64,000 bases of DNA from Nymphaea colorata (GCF_008831285.2 NC_045150.1:4850001-4914000); one strand, 5' to 3'. Shown: positions 37,855 through 50,299, counted from the first letter of the stretch. Translations and numbers: made by a program. The notes: generated by a model from the sequence alone, not told the origin.

Positions 37855-39867
37855 ATGCATTTATGAAAGCTAGTGAAGAGAAAGTTTAAATCAAATAGAG
37901 AGGGAGAAGAAGATTTTAGAAAGAGAGAGAGAGATTTTAGAATGGAATATACGTATATATATTTATATATACGCATACGAGAGTTTGTAAAAGAATATGT
38001 CAAATCATAAAGAGAGATAGTCATGGGCACATATACGTATATAACATGTATATACACATATGTCATCATAAGAATTGAAATTAAGAAATGATTTGAAAAT
38101 ATCCGACTTCAATTTTTATGTAGGTTGGAGAGGAACTTAGACTCATGCAAGAGCCTAAGTTAAGTCTCCAAAGCCTCATTAAAGAGCGTATTTGCTTTTG
38201 AAATATTTTAGAAAACATGATTCAAAATATTTTATATGTGAACATAAAAACATTATTATCTCATTTGTCACTAGAGAATATATTTCTTCCACCGTTGCAT
38301 ATGGAAAAAATCAATCAATGTAATAAACTGCTTATTGGGGTCCCTAATCGGGTGACAAAAAAAAATGTAAGAATGACATGAAAATGCACTTTAATATGTA
38401 CAAATTCGTGAAGGGCTTCGCCGGGTTGGACAAGTCTCAACCTAAAAAATCAACATAAAAATAAAGAAATCTCAACCCCAAACACTCATACCCCCTTTAC
38501 ATTTGCTCATCAATTATGAAAAATTAATACATCAAGCATGAGCATCATTTCAAGCATAAATGATGAGTAAAACAATATAACAAGCATATTTTTAGAGGCA
38601 AATGAAGAAATGAAATTTATTTCACCTTGTTTATACTCCTGGTACACTCAAGATGTAGCTCTCGACTCCGGATAGGAAATCTTTAAAGTTTTCTTGCACA
38701 GCCATGGGGAGTTAACAAAGGAGAAACGAAAAATGAAAATGAAATAAGGATTACATACCTCTAATATCTTCTCATGCCCTTTTGAAGAGTTGGAACTTCA
38801 AGAAGAAGAAGAAGAAGAAAAGAAGAGAGAAATGGGGAAGAAGAGTCAAATCTTCAAGTGAAGAATCATTAGAAGTTCCCCCAAGGGTTAGTTTATGCCC
38901 AAGAGGGAGGATTGTGGGGGTATTTATAGGGAATTTTGGAGACAAAATTCAAATTTTGATTTTTTTTTTTTTAATTTGACAAGATTTTCATGCAAATTTC
39001 AATTATTTTTTAATAATTTTAATTTTTTTAAAATAAGCTTTGACTAAGTGGGATTGGTCATTAGCCCTGCAAACACCCTTTTGGGGTGTGGGTAGGGCTA
39101 ATGCCCACCTAGCCAAGCCAAAACTGCCAGTTTTAAGCTAAGAAAAGGGGAGGTTGCACTAGCTTTGTGACTCATCATGTGCGCACAGCCGCGCGCACAG
39201 TGCTGTCGCGCATCAGGTGCTGGCGCGTCGCCTGACGTCCATGAGCGCTCACCATCACGCACGAGTGCATGCCATTGCTCTCAATGGTCAATTTTTTATA
39301 TTAAAAAAATAAAATAAAAAAATGATGTTTTCATAAGAAGGCATAAAACCAATTTTTTGAATGTGTATAAAAATGGTTTTTGTTACACATGGCAGATCGA
39401 CTCTGTTTTCAATGACTCCAGACTTGTTTTAAATCCAGATTCAGTTCAATTGGTTGCCGACGACTTCCAATGGATTAAGCTCGAAAACACAATTTTGGTG
39501 CAAGGACGAGACATAAAACAAAAGGGAAGGTTTGTGCATGCGCATGCGGTGCTCAATAGCATTAAATTTTTCCGTTTGGATCTCAACTTTGGAATTTGAG
39601 TTTGAATTTCTCTTGGGTTTTGGATCTAATTGGGATCCGAGAGTTGGATTTTGAATTTAAATCTCACATCTAAAGTTGAGTTTTGAATTTGAATTTTGTG
39701 TTTAGGTTCAGACAAGTGTTTAGAGATTCATTTTGGATCGACTAGTCGCGAATTTATTTTGGGTCTATGATTGGGCTTAAGGCCCAAAAATTGAATCCAG
39801 TTGAAACATTTGAGATTTGAGTGCAAATGAAATACACCCCTTTTTGAAAAAATTTGGGGTGATAACA
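36913..39867 (-). mobile_element. Solo LTR of a Tat-like gypsy family
   Basis: It begins TGTTTGCATCC and ends TTTGGGGTGATAACA, matching the ends of the Tat-like LTRs. An internal CCGTCAGTACGAGG and TTACCGGGG block matches the conserved LTR segment near 5,660 and 17,680. Flanks are TGACG (36,908-36,912) and TGACA (39,868-39,872), a target duplication with one change. The right arm shows the empty site (GATGTCATCATC near 40,924). It includes a TA tract (37,791-37,851) and a GC-rich island (39,178-39,280). No coding sequence was recognised, consistent with LTR-LTR recombination. Confidence 0.85.
38921..38929 (-). promoter_or_regulatory. TATA box of the solo LTR
   Basis: The minus strand reads CCCTATAAATACCCCC, a good TATA box in the position equivalent to that in the full-length Tat-like 5' LTR. 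Confidence 0.5.
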
Positions 39868-40890
39868 TGACATCACATGCATTGTGTCATCCGATGATGT
39901 AGGTATTTCATAATAGTCGCCACCTTCATTCAGCTCTTTCTACCACATATTCAGGCCGATGGGTTTGTTGCCCCCTCAACCCCATGACCTTTTGTACCCC
40001 ATTCTATGTCACTAGCTGCTTTCATGCCTTATTTTGTTGAAACAGAGAATTGTGTGCCACCCTGTGTATGCAATGAGCTTATCCTGGGGGTTGACGCTAC
40101 TTCTATGAGAGTATACAGGGTGGTGGACTCTACTACATATATATGAAGTCCCAGTATTGACCTTTGTGACATAAAAGGTACAATGTATATATTTACTTAA
40201 TGTTTTAACATTGCATGGACAAAGTACATGTACTTATCATTCATTCCTTCATGCAAAGGAGGATGTTCCCAAAGGAGCACAAAGGCTGCTGGTGAAGAAA
40301 ACTTGGCCTTGAAGCAAAAATGGTGGGAATGTCAACAAAAGGGAAGGATGGTGAGTTCATAACAATGTCGTTGTACTTTTTTATTCGTTGATGTTAAATG
40401 ACAAATGCTTGGGCATTCAAAGCAATCGAACAAGCACTTCTAGTGGATTTGAAGGTGAAGGTGAAGATAGAATTCAAAAAGAAAAAAAATGTTTATGCAA
40501 TAGATATGATGTATATTCTTGTTATAGGTGAAATAACGACTGTGTGTTGCAGTTCATATGTGATATAATGTTATGATATAACATGTGGGAAATAGTTTTC
40601 ATAAGATAACAAATTTGTGACAACGAATGCATGAGATAATAAATTCATGACATAACTTTATGCATGAGATAACGAATTCATGAGACAACTTTACGCATAT
40701 GATAATTAATGTGTAAGATAATGCTCAATGTTATTGGCTGACAAACTTTATGCATGAAATAATATTGAATGTTATTTTATCAATAGACATTATGTGTAAG
40801 ATAGATTGTGTGAGACAACAAATTCATGAGATAATGTTCAATGTTATTAGATCGACAGACTTTATACATTCAAATGATACAATGTATAAA
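39868..40890. other. Central spacer of the inverted duplication
   Basis: The first ~48 bp (to about 39,915) still match the right arm: CATCCGATGATGTAGG here against CTACCATCATCGGATG near 40,900. The remaining ~970 bp are unique between the arms. At 40,555-40,860 lies a degenerate tandem repeat around TTCATGAGATAATG and GACAACAAATTCATGAG. Both FAR1 copies are read away from this spacer, so it sits where a divergent promoter would be. No ORF here is supported. Confidence 0.6.
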
Positions 40891-43310
40891 CTATCTACCA
40901 TCATCGGATGGTGCAGTGCACATGATGTCATCATCATCGGATGGTAATGAACTAGAGAATGAGTCCCTCTATGAGGGGATGAAGAATACCGAAGAACATG
41001 CTCTTGTTGTAGAAATGGAGTTTGAGACGGAGAACACCACATACCATTTCTACAATTCTTATGTTTTGCATCACGGGTTCAGTGTAAGGAATGGTAGATG
41101 GAGAGAAACACACATAGTGCAGTTCTAAAAAGATCATATGTTTGTTCAAAAGAATGATGGAAGAGATCAGTTCCATGTGTCTAGAAGCACAAGATCAACA
41201 CAAGTTGTGGTTGTGTTGTCAATTTGAAGCTAGCAATGCATCAAAATGAAAAATATTGGATTTGCGTAGTCACAATTGAACACAACCATCCATTGGCACA
41301 TTTTTGCATGAGCCGCATGTTAAAGTCGCATCACGAAATGTTAGCATCACATTCCTAAATACGTAAATTGGTTGATGGTGCAGAAATACCACCAGGGAAG
41401 ACACATTACCCATTTGTTAAAGTAGAAGATTGTTGTGAAATCATTCTATTCACATGCATGGATTATAAACACCACTGGAGGAGAAAGTGTATAGAATCAA
41501 TGAAAGAAGGAGAATTTATGTCATTGCTCAAATGCATTCAAAAAAGATTAAGCAAAAACACATGTCTCTACAGTGCCATTCAAATGGACGATGATGGTTA
41601 TGTCACAAGTGTATTATGGGCAGACTCGATGTCTGGGGTAGATTATGGATGCTTTAGTGATGTTCTTATTCTTGACACAATTGCGAAGGTTAATACCTAC
41701 AGCTGGCCCTTTACCCAGTTTATAGGGGTGAGCCATCACTCTAAAAGTTGCATTTTTGGCGGTGCATTCTACTTTGATCAGACCATTAAGACATGTGAGT
41801 AGTTGTTCAAGGTATTCACTGAGGCCATGAACAAGAAACACCCCAAAGTTGCACTGACAGAAGGTAACAGTGCAATAGCAACTACATTGTCCCTCATATG
41901 GCTAGAGGTGGATCATTGTTTGTGCTTGTGGCATATATTCCAAAATACAATGAAGAGCATAGGACATGTAATAATCAGAAGATTGGCTTTAAGGAGACTT
42001 TGTAAAATGTGTCCTTCAGTACAAAGATGGTGAGGCATTTGAATCTATGTGTTCATAAATGATTGATGCATATAACCTATAAGAAAACACATTTTCGTGG
42101 CTTCAAAAATTATATATAGACAAAGAAAAGTAGGTGTTGGCATATAAAAGACAATACTTGTATGCAAGCATGATAAGCACACAATGAGTGAAGATCATGC
42201 ATGCTGCATTGAAAATTGGAGTGTACTCTTGATTATAAAGATATTGATTCATGGAACACTATGATACATTTTTGGACAGTCTTAGAGATTGTGAGCTCGA
42301 GAAATGTGAAAGCATTTGCATCTTAACCTCAAAGTCTTCATATGAATATCCTTGTTTGAGCTGCATCTATGTACACACCAACTGCAGTTGAATGGTTTAA
42401 GGAAGAGGTCATTCAAGTGACTAACTGTGATATATAATTACATGCACAACAATCAAGTTGTTGCATATATCATGTAATCGAAATGGGGAGAGATATGACT
42501 AAGATCAATGATGTGTTCGTGACCTACCACATCAATACAGATGATGTCGAATGTTCTTGTAAGAAATATAAATTTAAATGCTCTAAAGATGCTTGATTGA
42601 AAGAACATTCAGAATCTGCCAGAGAGATAATGAAGATTTGTCCTGAAATTCCTTCTTGTGATGGTCTTAGGTCTCACAACCTGTCTCGCTACTAGTATAT
42701 GTGCAAGACACTGACGTATCTTGAGACTTGATAGAAAGAAATGACTGGGCTTATGAATACATGACATAGGTGAGAAACAAAGCTCTAGAAAACATTTTGA
42801 CTCTAAGTCGTATCAATGATGCGATAAGTAAACCCTAGCTCGAAACAATGTGTCCCATCACCTCAAACCTCTTGAAGAAGAAGAGCTATGGTTCTGCTAT
42901 CAATATTATGTTCGATAAGTTTGGGGTCAATGTTGTAAAATATGAGGGTACATTACGACCAGTCAATGATTTGAAGAGAAAGCTAATATCTTATAGTTGT
43001 TTGGGTAAGACAAGAAGTGCCCTAAAAACACATAATACCAAAAGAAAAATCAAGTAAGAAAATGATCCTCAATTTGTTGCATGCGCTACATTTGCAAATG
43101 GTGTAGTTGAGACTTGTATGTTGACCACATATATGCAATATCTATATGATCAAGATGGTTTTACAAAACTCCTAGTAAACTTTTTTATATTATATGTATT
43201 TTGTATGTTTTAACTTTAAGCACATTCTGATTTGTTTAATTGTTACAGAACCAAATGGATTCAGTTGGTTCTTCTCAATTGTAGCCAACTCTCACAATGA
43301 CACCCGACAG
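40891..43310 (+). pseudogene. FAR1-type Mutator-like transposase, right-arm copy
   Basis: The FAR1 domain starts with EMEFETENTTYHFYNSYVLH and GFSVRNGRW at 41,010-41,100. The MULE domain at 41,540-41,980 reads IQMDDDGYVTSVLWADSMS, DVLILDTIAKVNTYSWPFTQ, FIGVSHHSKS, and HCLCLWHIFQNTMKSIGHV. The first DDE Asp (LILDT) is present. The second region, usually Thr-Asp-x-Asp, reads TEGNSAI, so the acidic pattern is lost. A TAG at 41,800-41,802 stands where Trp is expected (left arm has TGG). The SWIM end (VECSCKKYKFKC, about 42,550) is followed by a stop. A tail frame is at 42,848-43,057. Lesions differ from the left arm, so the copies decayed separately. Confidence 0.82.
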
Positions 43311-43429
43311 AATGGGCATAAAATTTAGCCATGTAACTAGCTCTCACATGTATCATATATTAAATGATTGTCTTAAAGTAACAACCATTATTGCATGCTT
43401 ATGTGAATGTTGTTATGCCATACATTAAT

Positions 43430-44020
43430 GGACATGAATGGCAGGAATGGTTTTGAGAGAATGAGATAACAACACATCAACAAAAAAACCGATACATAAA
43501 CGAAAACAAAATAATGCGATAATGTAACAATATTAATTGTTACGAGAGAATATAATAACAACGTGTTTACAAAGAAGGCAATACGTAAACAGAGATGAAA
43601 TAATGCAATAATAACATTAGAAATTGTTACGAGAGGATGAGATCACAACATGTTTACAAAAAAGGCGATACAATAACAGAGAAAAAATATGAGAGAATGA
43701 GATTATAACGTGTCTACAAAGAAGATGATAAGTAAACAAAGATGAAATAATGCGATAACGTAACAACAGTAATGGTTACGAGAGAATGAGATAACATGTC
43801 TAACATAATGGTAGTAACGATTACAAGAGATTGAGATAACAAAAACAATATAGCTAAAAAAAAAAGATAACAATAGACATAAGGTAACAAAAATGAATTG
43901 CTTCTCTTCAGTTCATATAAGCATAAGATAACAAAAATGGGTTGTTTATTGAGTTCATTACAAACAAAAGATACGAAAAATGGACTATTTCTTTGAGTTC
44001 ACGACAGGAACTAGATAACA
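43430..44020. repeat. Array C, right arm
   Basis: Degenerate ~75-bp units with GTTACGAGAGAATGAGATAA, CAACGTGTTTACAAAGAAGG, GATACGTAAACAGAG, GAAATAATGCGATAATGTAA. It is the reverse complement of the left array C and is uninterrupted here. Confidence 0.82.
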
Positions 44021-44059
44021 AGTTTATTCACATTTCAATCTGCCTAACTATAACAAGCA

Positions 44060-45190
44060 AGTTTCCATATGATTTTTAATCATCCTGATAACATCAGCTT
44101 GGGTAAAGTTAGGCTTCCCTCCACATATCTTGTGCATGCATTTCATTACGAACACACCATAGTCACGGTTGTTTCTTTGCTTTGGATATTTAACTGGAAC
44201 AAGTTTGTAGTACTTAAATGACTTGATACCGAAGATTTTTTTTTTTGTACAATACCTCTACAAAAGAACCAAAATTTCTAACTCACCAAATACAACTTAT
44301 CTTAAAGACAATTAAGGTTACACTGCATACCAATCTATAAATGTCTTATAGATCGTATATCCATACTTGTTTTTTCAAGTCGTGGCCAATGTATAACACC
44401 TAACGTATTTGTGTGTCTCACACACAAGGAAATAAGAGCTGAAACACACGAGTGGTACACATATAGGCATTACAGAGAAGGTGAGTAAGGAAAAAAAAAA
44501 GGTGGACATTTGGGAAAACATAGAAAGAAGAACAACCATGTCAACTTTAGTAAGGTTGTTGTCGTTCACCACTGAATTCTTTTGTATGGCTTCTGTCATA
44601 AGAACGCCACTATCGTTCATCAATCAATGTTACATAGAATACAGTTATATATCGGTTAATATGATTAATATTTTTTGCAAGATGAAGGATATGTAATGGA
44701 AACAATCAAGATCAATGATATGTACTATGAAATCTGCCCTTATATGACTCCTTCGAAGGCCTAGATTTGCAGGCCTATCATCCAAAACATCAACAACAAA
44801 AAATCATACTAGCACTGCTAATTTGCTTCTGACAACTATTGTAGACTCAGCCTGGGTGGCTTTTTTTTTGGAATGTGTCATCCTGGTTGGAATGGCAGCT
44901 GATTTGCTGGAGTCACCAGCTGGTTTACTAGAGTTGCCACTTAGATTTCCTGTGTAACGTGTCATCATTGTAAAACCGAGCAGTTTTTCAGCATCGAGGA
45001 TCTTCTTCTCCCTAACCATGGAGTCTTTGTTTCTTTCTGCCATAGACAATTGTTTGTGTTGTTGGAGTCATTCTTACCAGAGACAAAATTTCTTCGCTCT
45101 CACTAGAGATCATCTTTCTTTATTGCCTAAATCTATTCAAAACTGCCTTTGTTATAGGAAACAATCCTTTTTTGTTCTCATGAGTTTTAA
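44060..45190 (-). pseudogene. Ulp1-like gene a, right-arm copy
   Basis: On the minus strand the N-terminal part (44,800-45,190) encodes MAERNKDSMVREKKILDAEK and a Ser/Lys-rich segment (NSSKPAGDSSKSAAIP), matching the left arm at 27,600-27,840. The peptidase part is at 44,060-44,620. The KQRNNRDYGVFVMKCMHKI motif has Tyr for the catalytic Cys (codon 44,159-44,161), and KYVRCYTL has Tyr at the His position; the left arm shows the same two replacements. The frame is broken in several places. Its convergent neighbours are array C and array B. Confidence 0.7.
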
Positions 45191-45239
45191 CATCCAATTG
45201 CCTCTTTTTTAGGATACTGTGTCTTTTTGGAAAACCATG

Positions 45240-45640
45240 TTCATTTCTTTTCAAAATGTTACTTATGTTAACATGTGTATACTAGTATAAACAACATTAT
45301 TTCAACTATAACATGCACAATAAGCAATAACAATATTATATCAGTTCTAACATAAACAACATTATCTCAACTTTAATGAACATAATACATATAACAACAT
45401 TATTGAGTTGTAATATGCACAATATGTATAACAATATTATCTCAACTCTAACATAAACAACATTATCTCAGCTCTAATATGCACAATGCATATAACAACA
45501 TTATCTCAGCTATAACATAAATAACATTATTTCAGCTTTAACATGCATAATACATATAACAACATTATTTCATCTTTTGCACAAACAACATTATCTCATC
45601 TTTACCATAAACAACAGCTCTAACATATATGGTTGCCATG
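45240..45640. repeat. Array B, right arm
   Basis: Tandem units of ACAACATTATCTCAACTCTA then ACATGCACAATACATATA, mirror of 27,040-27,400. Seven or more units are visible. Confidence 0.85.
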
Positions 45641-45649
45641 TATAGATAC

Positions 45650-45960
45650 ATATGAACATATATAGAGCATATAACAAGCAATAGAGTATATACATATAAG
45701 TTCATAAATATAATTTCATATTTCAACTAATTTTATCATATTATAACTTAGATCTATATCTAGCACATAACGTCATATGTTAATTTTAGTCAGCACATAA
45801 CAAGAAATAGAGTATATACATGTAAGTTCATACATACAAGTTCATATTTCAACTAATTTTATTATATTATCACTTAGATGCATATCGAGCACATAACGTC
45901 ATATGTTAATTTTAACCAGCACATAACAAGCAATAGAGTTCATACATATAAGTCTAATGA
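45650..45960. repeat. ~118-bp tandem repeat, right arm
   Basis: Two and a half units with GCAATAGAGTATATACATAT, AACTAATTTTATCATATTAT and CATAACGTCATATGTTAATT. This is the mirror of 26,430-26,990, without a TA expansion. Confidence 0.85.
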
Positions 45961-46290
45961 AGTAATCCATTGTTGCAGCTATATTAAATCAAAGGAGTCG
46001 GCAACTGCAAGATGAACAATGTCCAAGGACCATCCGTATGTACTATCATGTGTTTATCAATGACACAAAAAGGGCAACGTACTACTAAAATATGTACTAT
46101 CACGTGTGGTCACTCACATTCATTCGACTGCATTTAATGAAGTTGTATATTGCTATAGCTACATTAAGTTAAATTAGTCAATTGCTACAAGATCAATAAT
46201 GTCCAAAGAGCATTTGTCTGCACTATTGTGTGTTTATCAATGGCACAAAAACAGCAAGGTACTTCTACGATATATACTATCCCGTGCTAT
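45955..46290. repeat. ~180-bp direct duplication, right arm
   Basis: The blocks 45,957-46,110 and 46,130-46,285 share AATGAAGT..TATTG, ACAAT/AATAATGTCCAAAG, TGTGTTTATCAATG and GGCAA/CAAGGTACT segments. The left arm has a single related block at about 26,290-26,450. Confidence 0.65.
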
Positions 46291-46432
46291 TTTTCCAGCA
46301 AGATCATGGATATAAGTAACTGTATTGTTGCATGCAGGTGCATTAAGTGTGGTATGACAGAACAAATTTGGACTATATATATAAATACATGACAATCTCC
46401 ATGGAATTATCTTGTTTGAGAATATAAGAGCA

Positions 46433-47205
46433 ATGAAGAAGGAGAAACAAAATCTGTTCAATGATGAGATACATCAGAGTGTCCATGAGCTCAGCCCACA
46501 TGAATGGGTTAGCAACATCATAAGTACTGTCTCATTAATGTTACTGTTAGAGAATATGGTAGGTGGATAATTTTTATAGTCTATCTTCTCCTCACAGGTT
46601 CTGCATGATGCAGTAGAGTTAGTGCAATGATTAGTAGCAAATGAAAAGCGATGCATTCTCAATCTTGCTGTCATGGTAATTTAGTTTTTATAATAAATTT
46701 ATTGCTTGCTTATTATTAGAACATTCTTTATGTTCTTGTATCATGGTGTACATAGTGCAGTCAACCGAAAGCCTTTTGGTTGTGGTTTCATGTATATTAG
46801 AAAGATGCTTTCTGACCTCACTTTGTTGAACTCATTTGAAATGGTCTATACTCAACATATGCATCAAATTTTCTTGCCCCAATCTGTCACACTTCATCTT
46901 CACTCATGTGCAAAGATTGTATTATGTAGGTTCTAAATCCTACCTTGTGGGAAGAGTGTCATCATTGAGTACTATACATTTTTGACATACAAAGGAAAAC
47001 TTGCTTATACTACAATTCAATAGAAATGCATAGACCAGTATAGCTTCATTTGTGCTTCGTGGAAGAATTCTTACAAAGTCATTGCAGGATCAACATGATT
47101 CAGTGGTGTGCTTTTCTTAGGAAGGAAGATCCCTGCCAAAACAGTGGACATGATTGTGGTTTTTCCATTATGAAATACATAGAAGCAATCTACAATGACT
47201 ATTAA
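46433..47205 (+). pseudogene. Ulp1-like gene b, right-arm copy
   Basis: The first exon-like frame starts MKKEKQNLFNDEIHQSVHEL at 46,433. A block encodes HFIFTHVQRLYYVGSKSYLV near 46,890-46,950. The last block is DPCQNSGHDCGFSIMKYIEA, ending in TAA at 47,203-47,205. The Gln plus Asp-Cys-Gly arrangement is the C48 Ulp1 active-site signature and is intact here, in contrast to the left copy and to gene a. Internal stops (for example after ENMVGG near 46,568) and frame changes remain, so I treat it as a pseudogene, though unrecognised introns could explain some. Assignment as Ulp1 depends on the C-terminal motif. Confidence 0.58.
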
Positions 47206-47419
47206 CCTAATTTTGATTTTGTACATAACGGATAGACGTTTCATATTGCATTATTGATATTCTTTTTCTGTTCACAAACAGGGTTGTTTTCTTCATTGAA
47301 TAGTATACCACATTTTAAAAACCAGATATGTGACAACTTGGTAGAGTATGTTATATCGGGGGCAGCAAATAGAAAGCGCACAAAGAAGAAAACAAAAATC
47401 ATGGACATGAACAATGTAC

Positions 47420-47660
47420 AATGACATGTGTACAACATGAGAAATACAAAAGGAAATGAGATAGGGAGATAACAATGCATGCATAGAGCTAAAGATTGAC
47501 AAACAAAAATGAGATAGTGAGATAACAACACGTCAAAGATAAAGCAGCGGTATATGTAACAAACATAAGATAATAGAATAGGAAATAATCAAATGCACAT
47601 GAGAAAAAATGATAACATGACGACACAGTCCATTACACGCACCTAACGAAATGAACCAAA
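47420..47660. repeat. Array A, right arm
   Basis: GAAATGAGATAGGGAGATAA and AAAATGAGATAGTGAGATAA repeats, mirror of 24,480-25,080. Shorter than the left array. Confidence 0.65.
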
Positions 47661-47879
47661 ACGTCTCCCACATCATTCACACCATATGACAGCCTTATTA
47701 ATAAAATTAACTTATTATTTATCACTGTCATAAACAAACAAACAATATTTGTCGTTATTACTAAAATACAATTATTCTCAGCCATCATGTTCATGTCATT
47801 TTGTTTTTGACAGATTATGATTCAATAATCATTTTTTGAGTCAAAACAGCAACGTGAACAATCAGCGTACTTATTACTA

Positions 47880-50198
47880 CTAGCAATCTCTCTTCCACAA
47901 GTAGGTTTGGAAGTTAGGCTGCAGTTTCCATATGGTCCTGGCCTGTTGTGATTCAAATCTCCCTGCCCATATGCTCCTGGTGCAATTTACTGTGGATCTC
48001 CCTCCGAGCAGCCTCCTTTGCTGAAAATGATGATGATGAGGCTACATGATGTGGGATATCTTCTGTCACTGAGGTTGATGATAGAGGAAGGATATCTCCT
48101 ACTGTTGTGTATGTTGATGTAGTGGAATATCTCCTGCTGCTACAAATGGTGATCCACGAGGGGGCAACTAGATCAAAGAGATTTCAGGTACCCAACGATG
48201 CACTACATCCCAATATTACTCATGGTACCTTGGTGCAAATCCCTCACTGTCGTAAGCAACGACCATTTCACCTTCATGAGACCAGTTATGAAGCTCCTTT
48301 TGAAACAACAATTGCCAATCAACTCTAGCCCTTAAAGCATTTTTGTTCTTTAATCTCTTGTAGGGTTGGGGTGGATATGAAATTGATTGGCCCACACCTT
48401 GCTGCAAGAGGACTATGCTGTTGTGCTGCATTTCTATTTCATTCATGCAGAACAATCACACATCTATGAACAACAACTCAAGCGCTTGGACGATATTCCA
48501 ATCTTGGTATTTTGTAATGTAGTATGATCTAAACATTGCCTACACATAAACATGAAATAATTGTTCGTACACAATTATATCAGCATTCTTATTGAGCAAA
48601 ATATGAAACACTATTTGCTATACATGCCTCACCCATCTGAATATTCGATACAATCTACCTGGATGATTCTGCATCATTGTATTCTCTGAGACCGATACGT
48701 CTTCACTATGCATGTAATGAGTGTGCATCTGAAAATGGACAGTCCATAATAGGTCTAGTAGAAGATATGTGCTCCCACAACCAGAACTAAAGACAAAGTA
48801 AAGATATTACAAGATGAAAGATAATCGTTTTATAATAAGTTTACATGATGAAGATACTATCAATACCTACAACAACAACCAATATCCTCCCACAGATGCA
48901 ACTCCACTTTTAAATTGCTCCAACTGACTATACAAATACGCAAACATAGTTGTTCCCAATGCATAGCAGTGAATCTGGTCCACATCTTTCAAAAATTGGA
49001 TGTACTACCAACTTATTCTGGTGTCTGAATTATCACTAAAAAGACACATGCCAAATAAATAAACAAGAAAAGACATCAATGCTCGGTTGGCTTTTTGTGT
49101 AGGTGCATCATTTTTTGCATGTTATCATTTATTCTCTAGATATAACACAATTATTGACATCAACTTTCCCCTCAAAGGCCATAATCTTCTAGAACACCAA
49201 CTCTGTCAATCCTAGAAGATCGTTGCTCTTTGCTCTTAAGTTGTACTTAGACGTCCTGAACAGAAGTTTTTCTTGAATTTTCAGACCCAATAGCCTAAAA
49301 ACGTCATTTAGGGTGATCACCATCTCAAATTTATCAAACACAAATGTGTTTGTCTAAGAATCCCACTTACGTGCCAAAGCGTACAAGGGTCCTCATTGGA
49401 GTTTCATGGCACCAAAGCACAACAGCCCCGATAACTACACCAATATGCGCTTCTGGAAGTCTGACAAATCTTCATACCAATCGACGACCAAATGCCAATG
49501 ACAGAGCACACATTTCTTTAACACAATACCAGTGCCAAAGGCATTATCTAATGTAGAAGCTTTAATTACAATTACTTGAATAAATGTCACAGATTACTTA
49601 CGTCGATGTCACATAATCACCATTTTTTCTTTACAACTTCCTCTACCACTTCTAATTTGGACAATTGACGGTGCTTGCAAGACAACCGCCGCTTGCAAGA
49701 CAACTTCCTCAGGTTCATCAAACAGTAGATTCTCCTCCTTATTTTCTTTTTCCTCTTCATTCTTTGTCTCTGCGGCCTGTCCCTCCCTTTTTGCCACCAC
49801 CTGCTCCTCATTTTTCCTTATCCCCTTCATTCTCTATTTCTGTGGCTCTTTCCCTCCCTTGTCACCACCTCGTCCTTATTTTCTTTCTCCCTTTCATTCT
49901 CTCTCTCCTTGGCCTGCCCTTTCGTTTCCACCACCTCCTTGTCCTCATTGTCTTTCACCCCTTCATTCCCCTTCTCCATGACCGGCTCCTCCTTTTCTTT
50001 GTCCCCTTCATTCTCCTTTCCCACGACCTGCTCCTTTTTTTCTTTCTCCCTTTCATTCTCCTTCTCCACCATTGAGAAAACGACACATTCAATTGCCCTA
50101 TGCTCTTCTACAACGACAACTTCAAGTGCCCCTTCCTCTATTGGTTCTTCGCACTCATTGTTTACACATATCATTCTATCTCTGACCAAGTTCTTCAT
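47880..50198 (-). pseudogene. Plant mobile domain (PMD) gene, right-arm copy
   Basis: On the minus strand the gene starts near 50,198 (MKNLVRDRMICVNNECEEP). A 90-residue charged tract of imperfect ~15-residue repeats (KENEGDKEKEEPVME, RENEREKENKDEVVT) follows. Next are FDEPEEVVLQAAV, SGRGSCKEK, an intron (GTAAGT near 49,580 to AAAG near 49,500), WYEDLSDFQK, and the PMD core TNTFVFDKFEMVITLNDVF near 49,290-49,350. Then come FLVYLFGMCLFSDNSDTRIS, WLWEHISSTRP and a C-terminal Ser/His-rich tail near 48,000-48,100. Occasional stops are visible. This is the copy with the fewest interruptions and shows the uninterrupted introns into which the del-like gypsy inserted in the left arm. Confidence 0.7.
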
Positions 50199-50299
50199 GT
50201 TTGGTCCAATGTATTGGTCGAACAGACATCGTACAATGGACGATCAGTGTGAAATTCTTTCGTATTGCTTCAAATAGACATGATTAATTTGCAAGAAGC

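Noticed and set aside
39357-39599. 80-codon plus-strand ORF in the solo LTR
   Set aside because: It starts at an alternative codon inside LTR sequence, on the strand opposite to the element, with no recognisable domain.
43430-44020. CRISPR-like regular repeats
   Set aside because: Units are degenerate along their whole length with no conserved repeat and unique spacer pattern, and the context is a plant genome.
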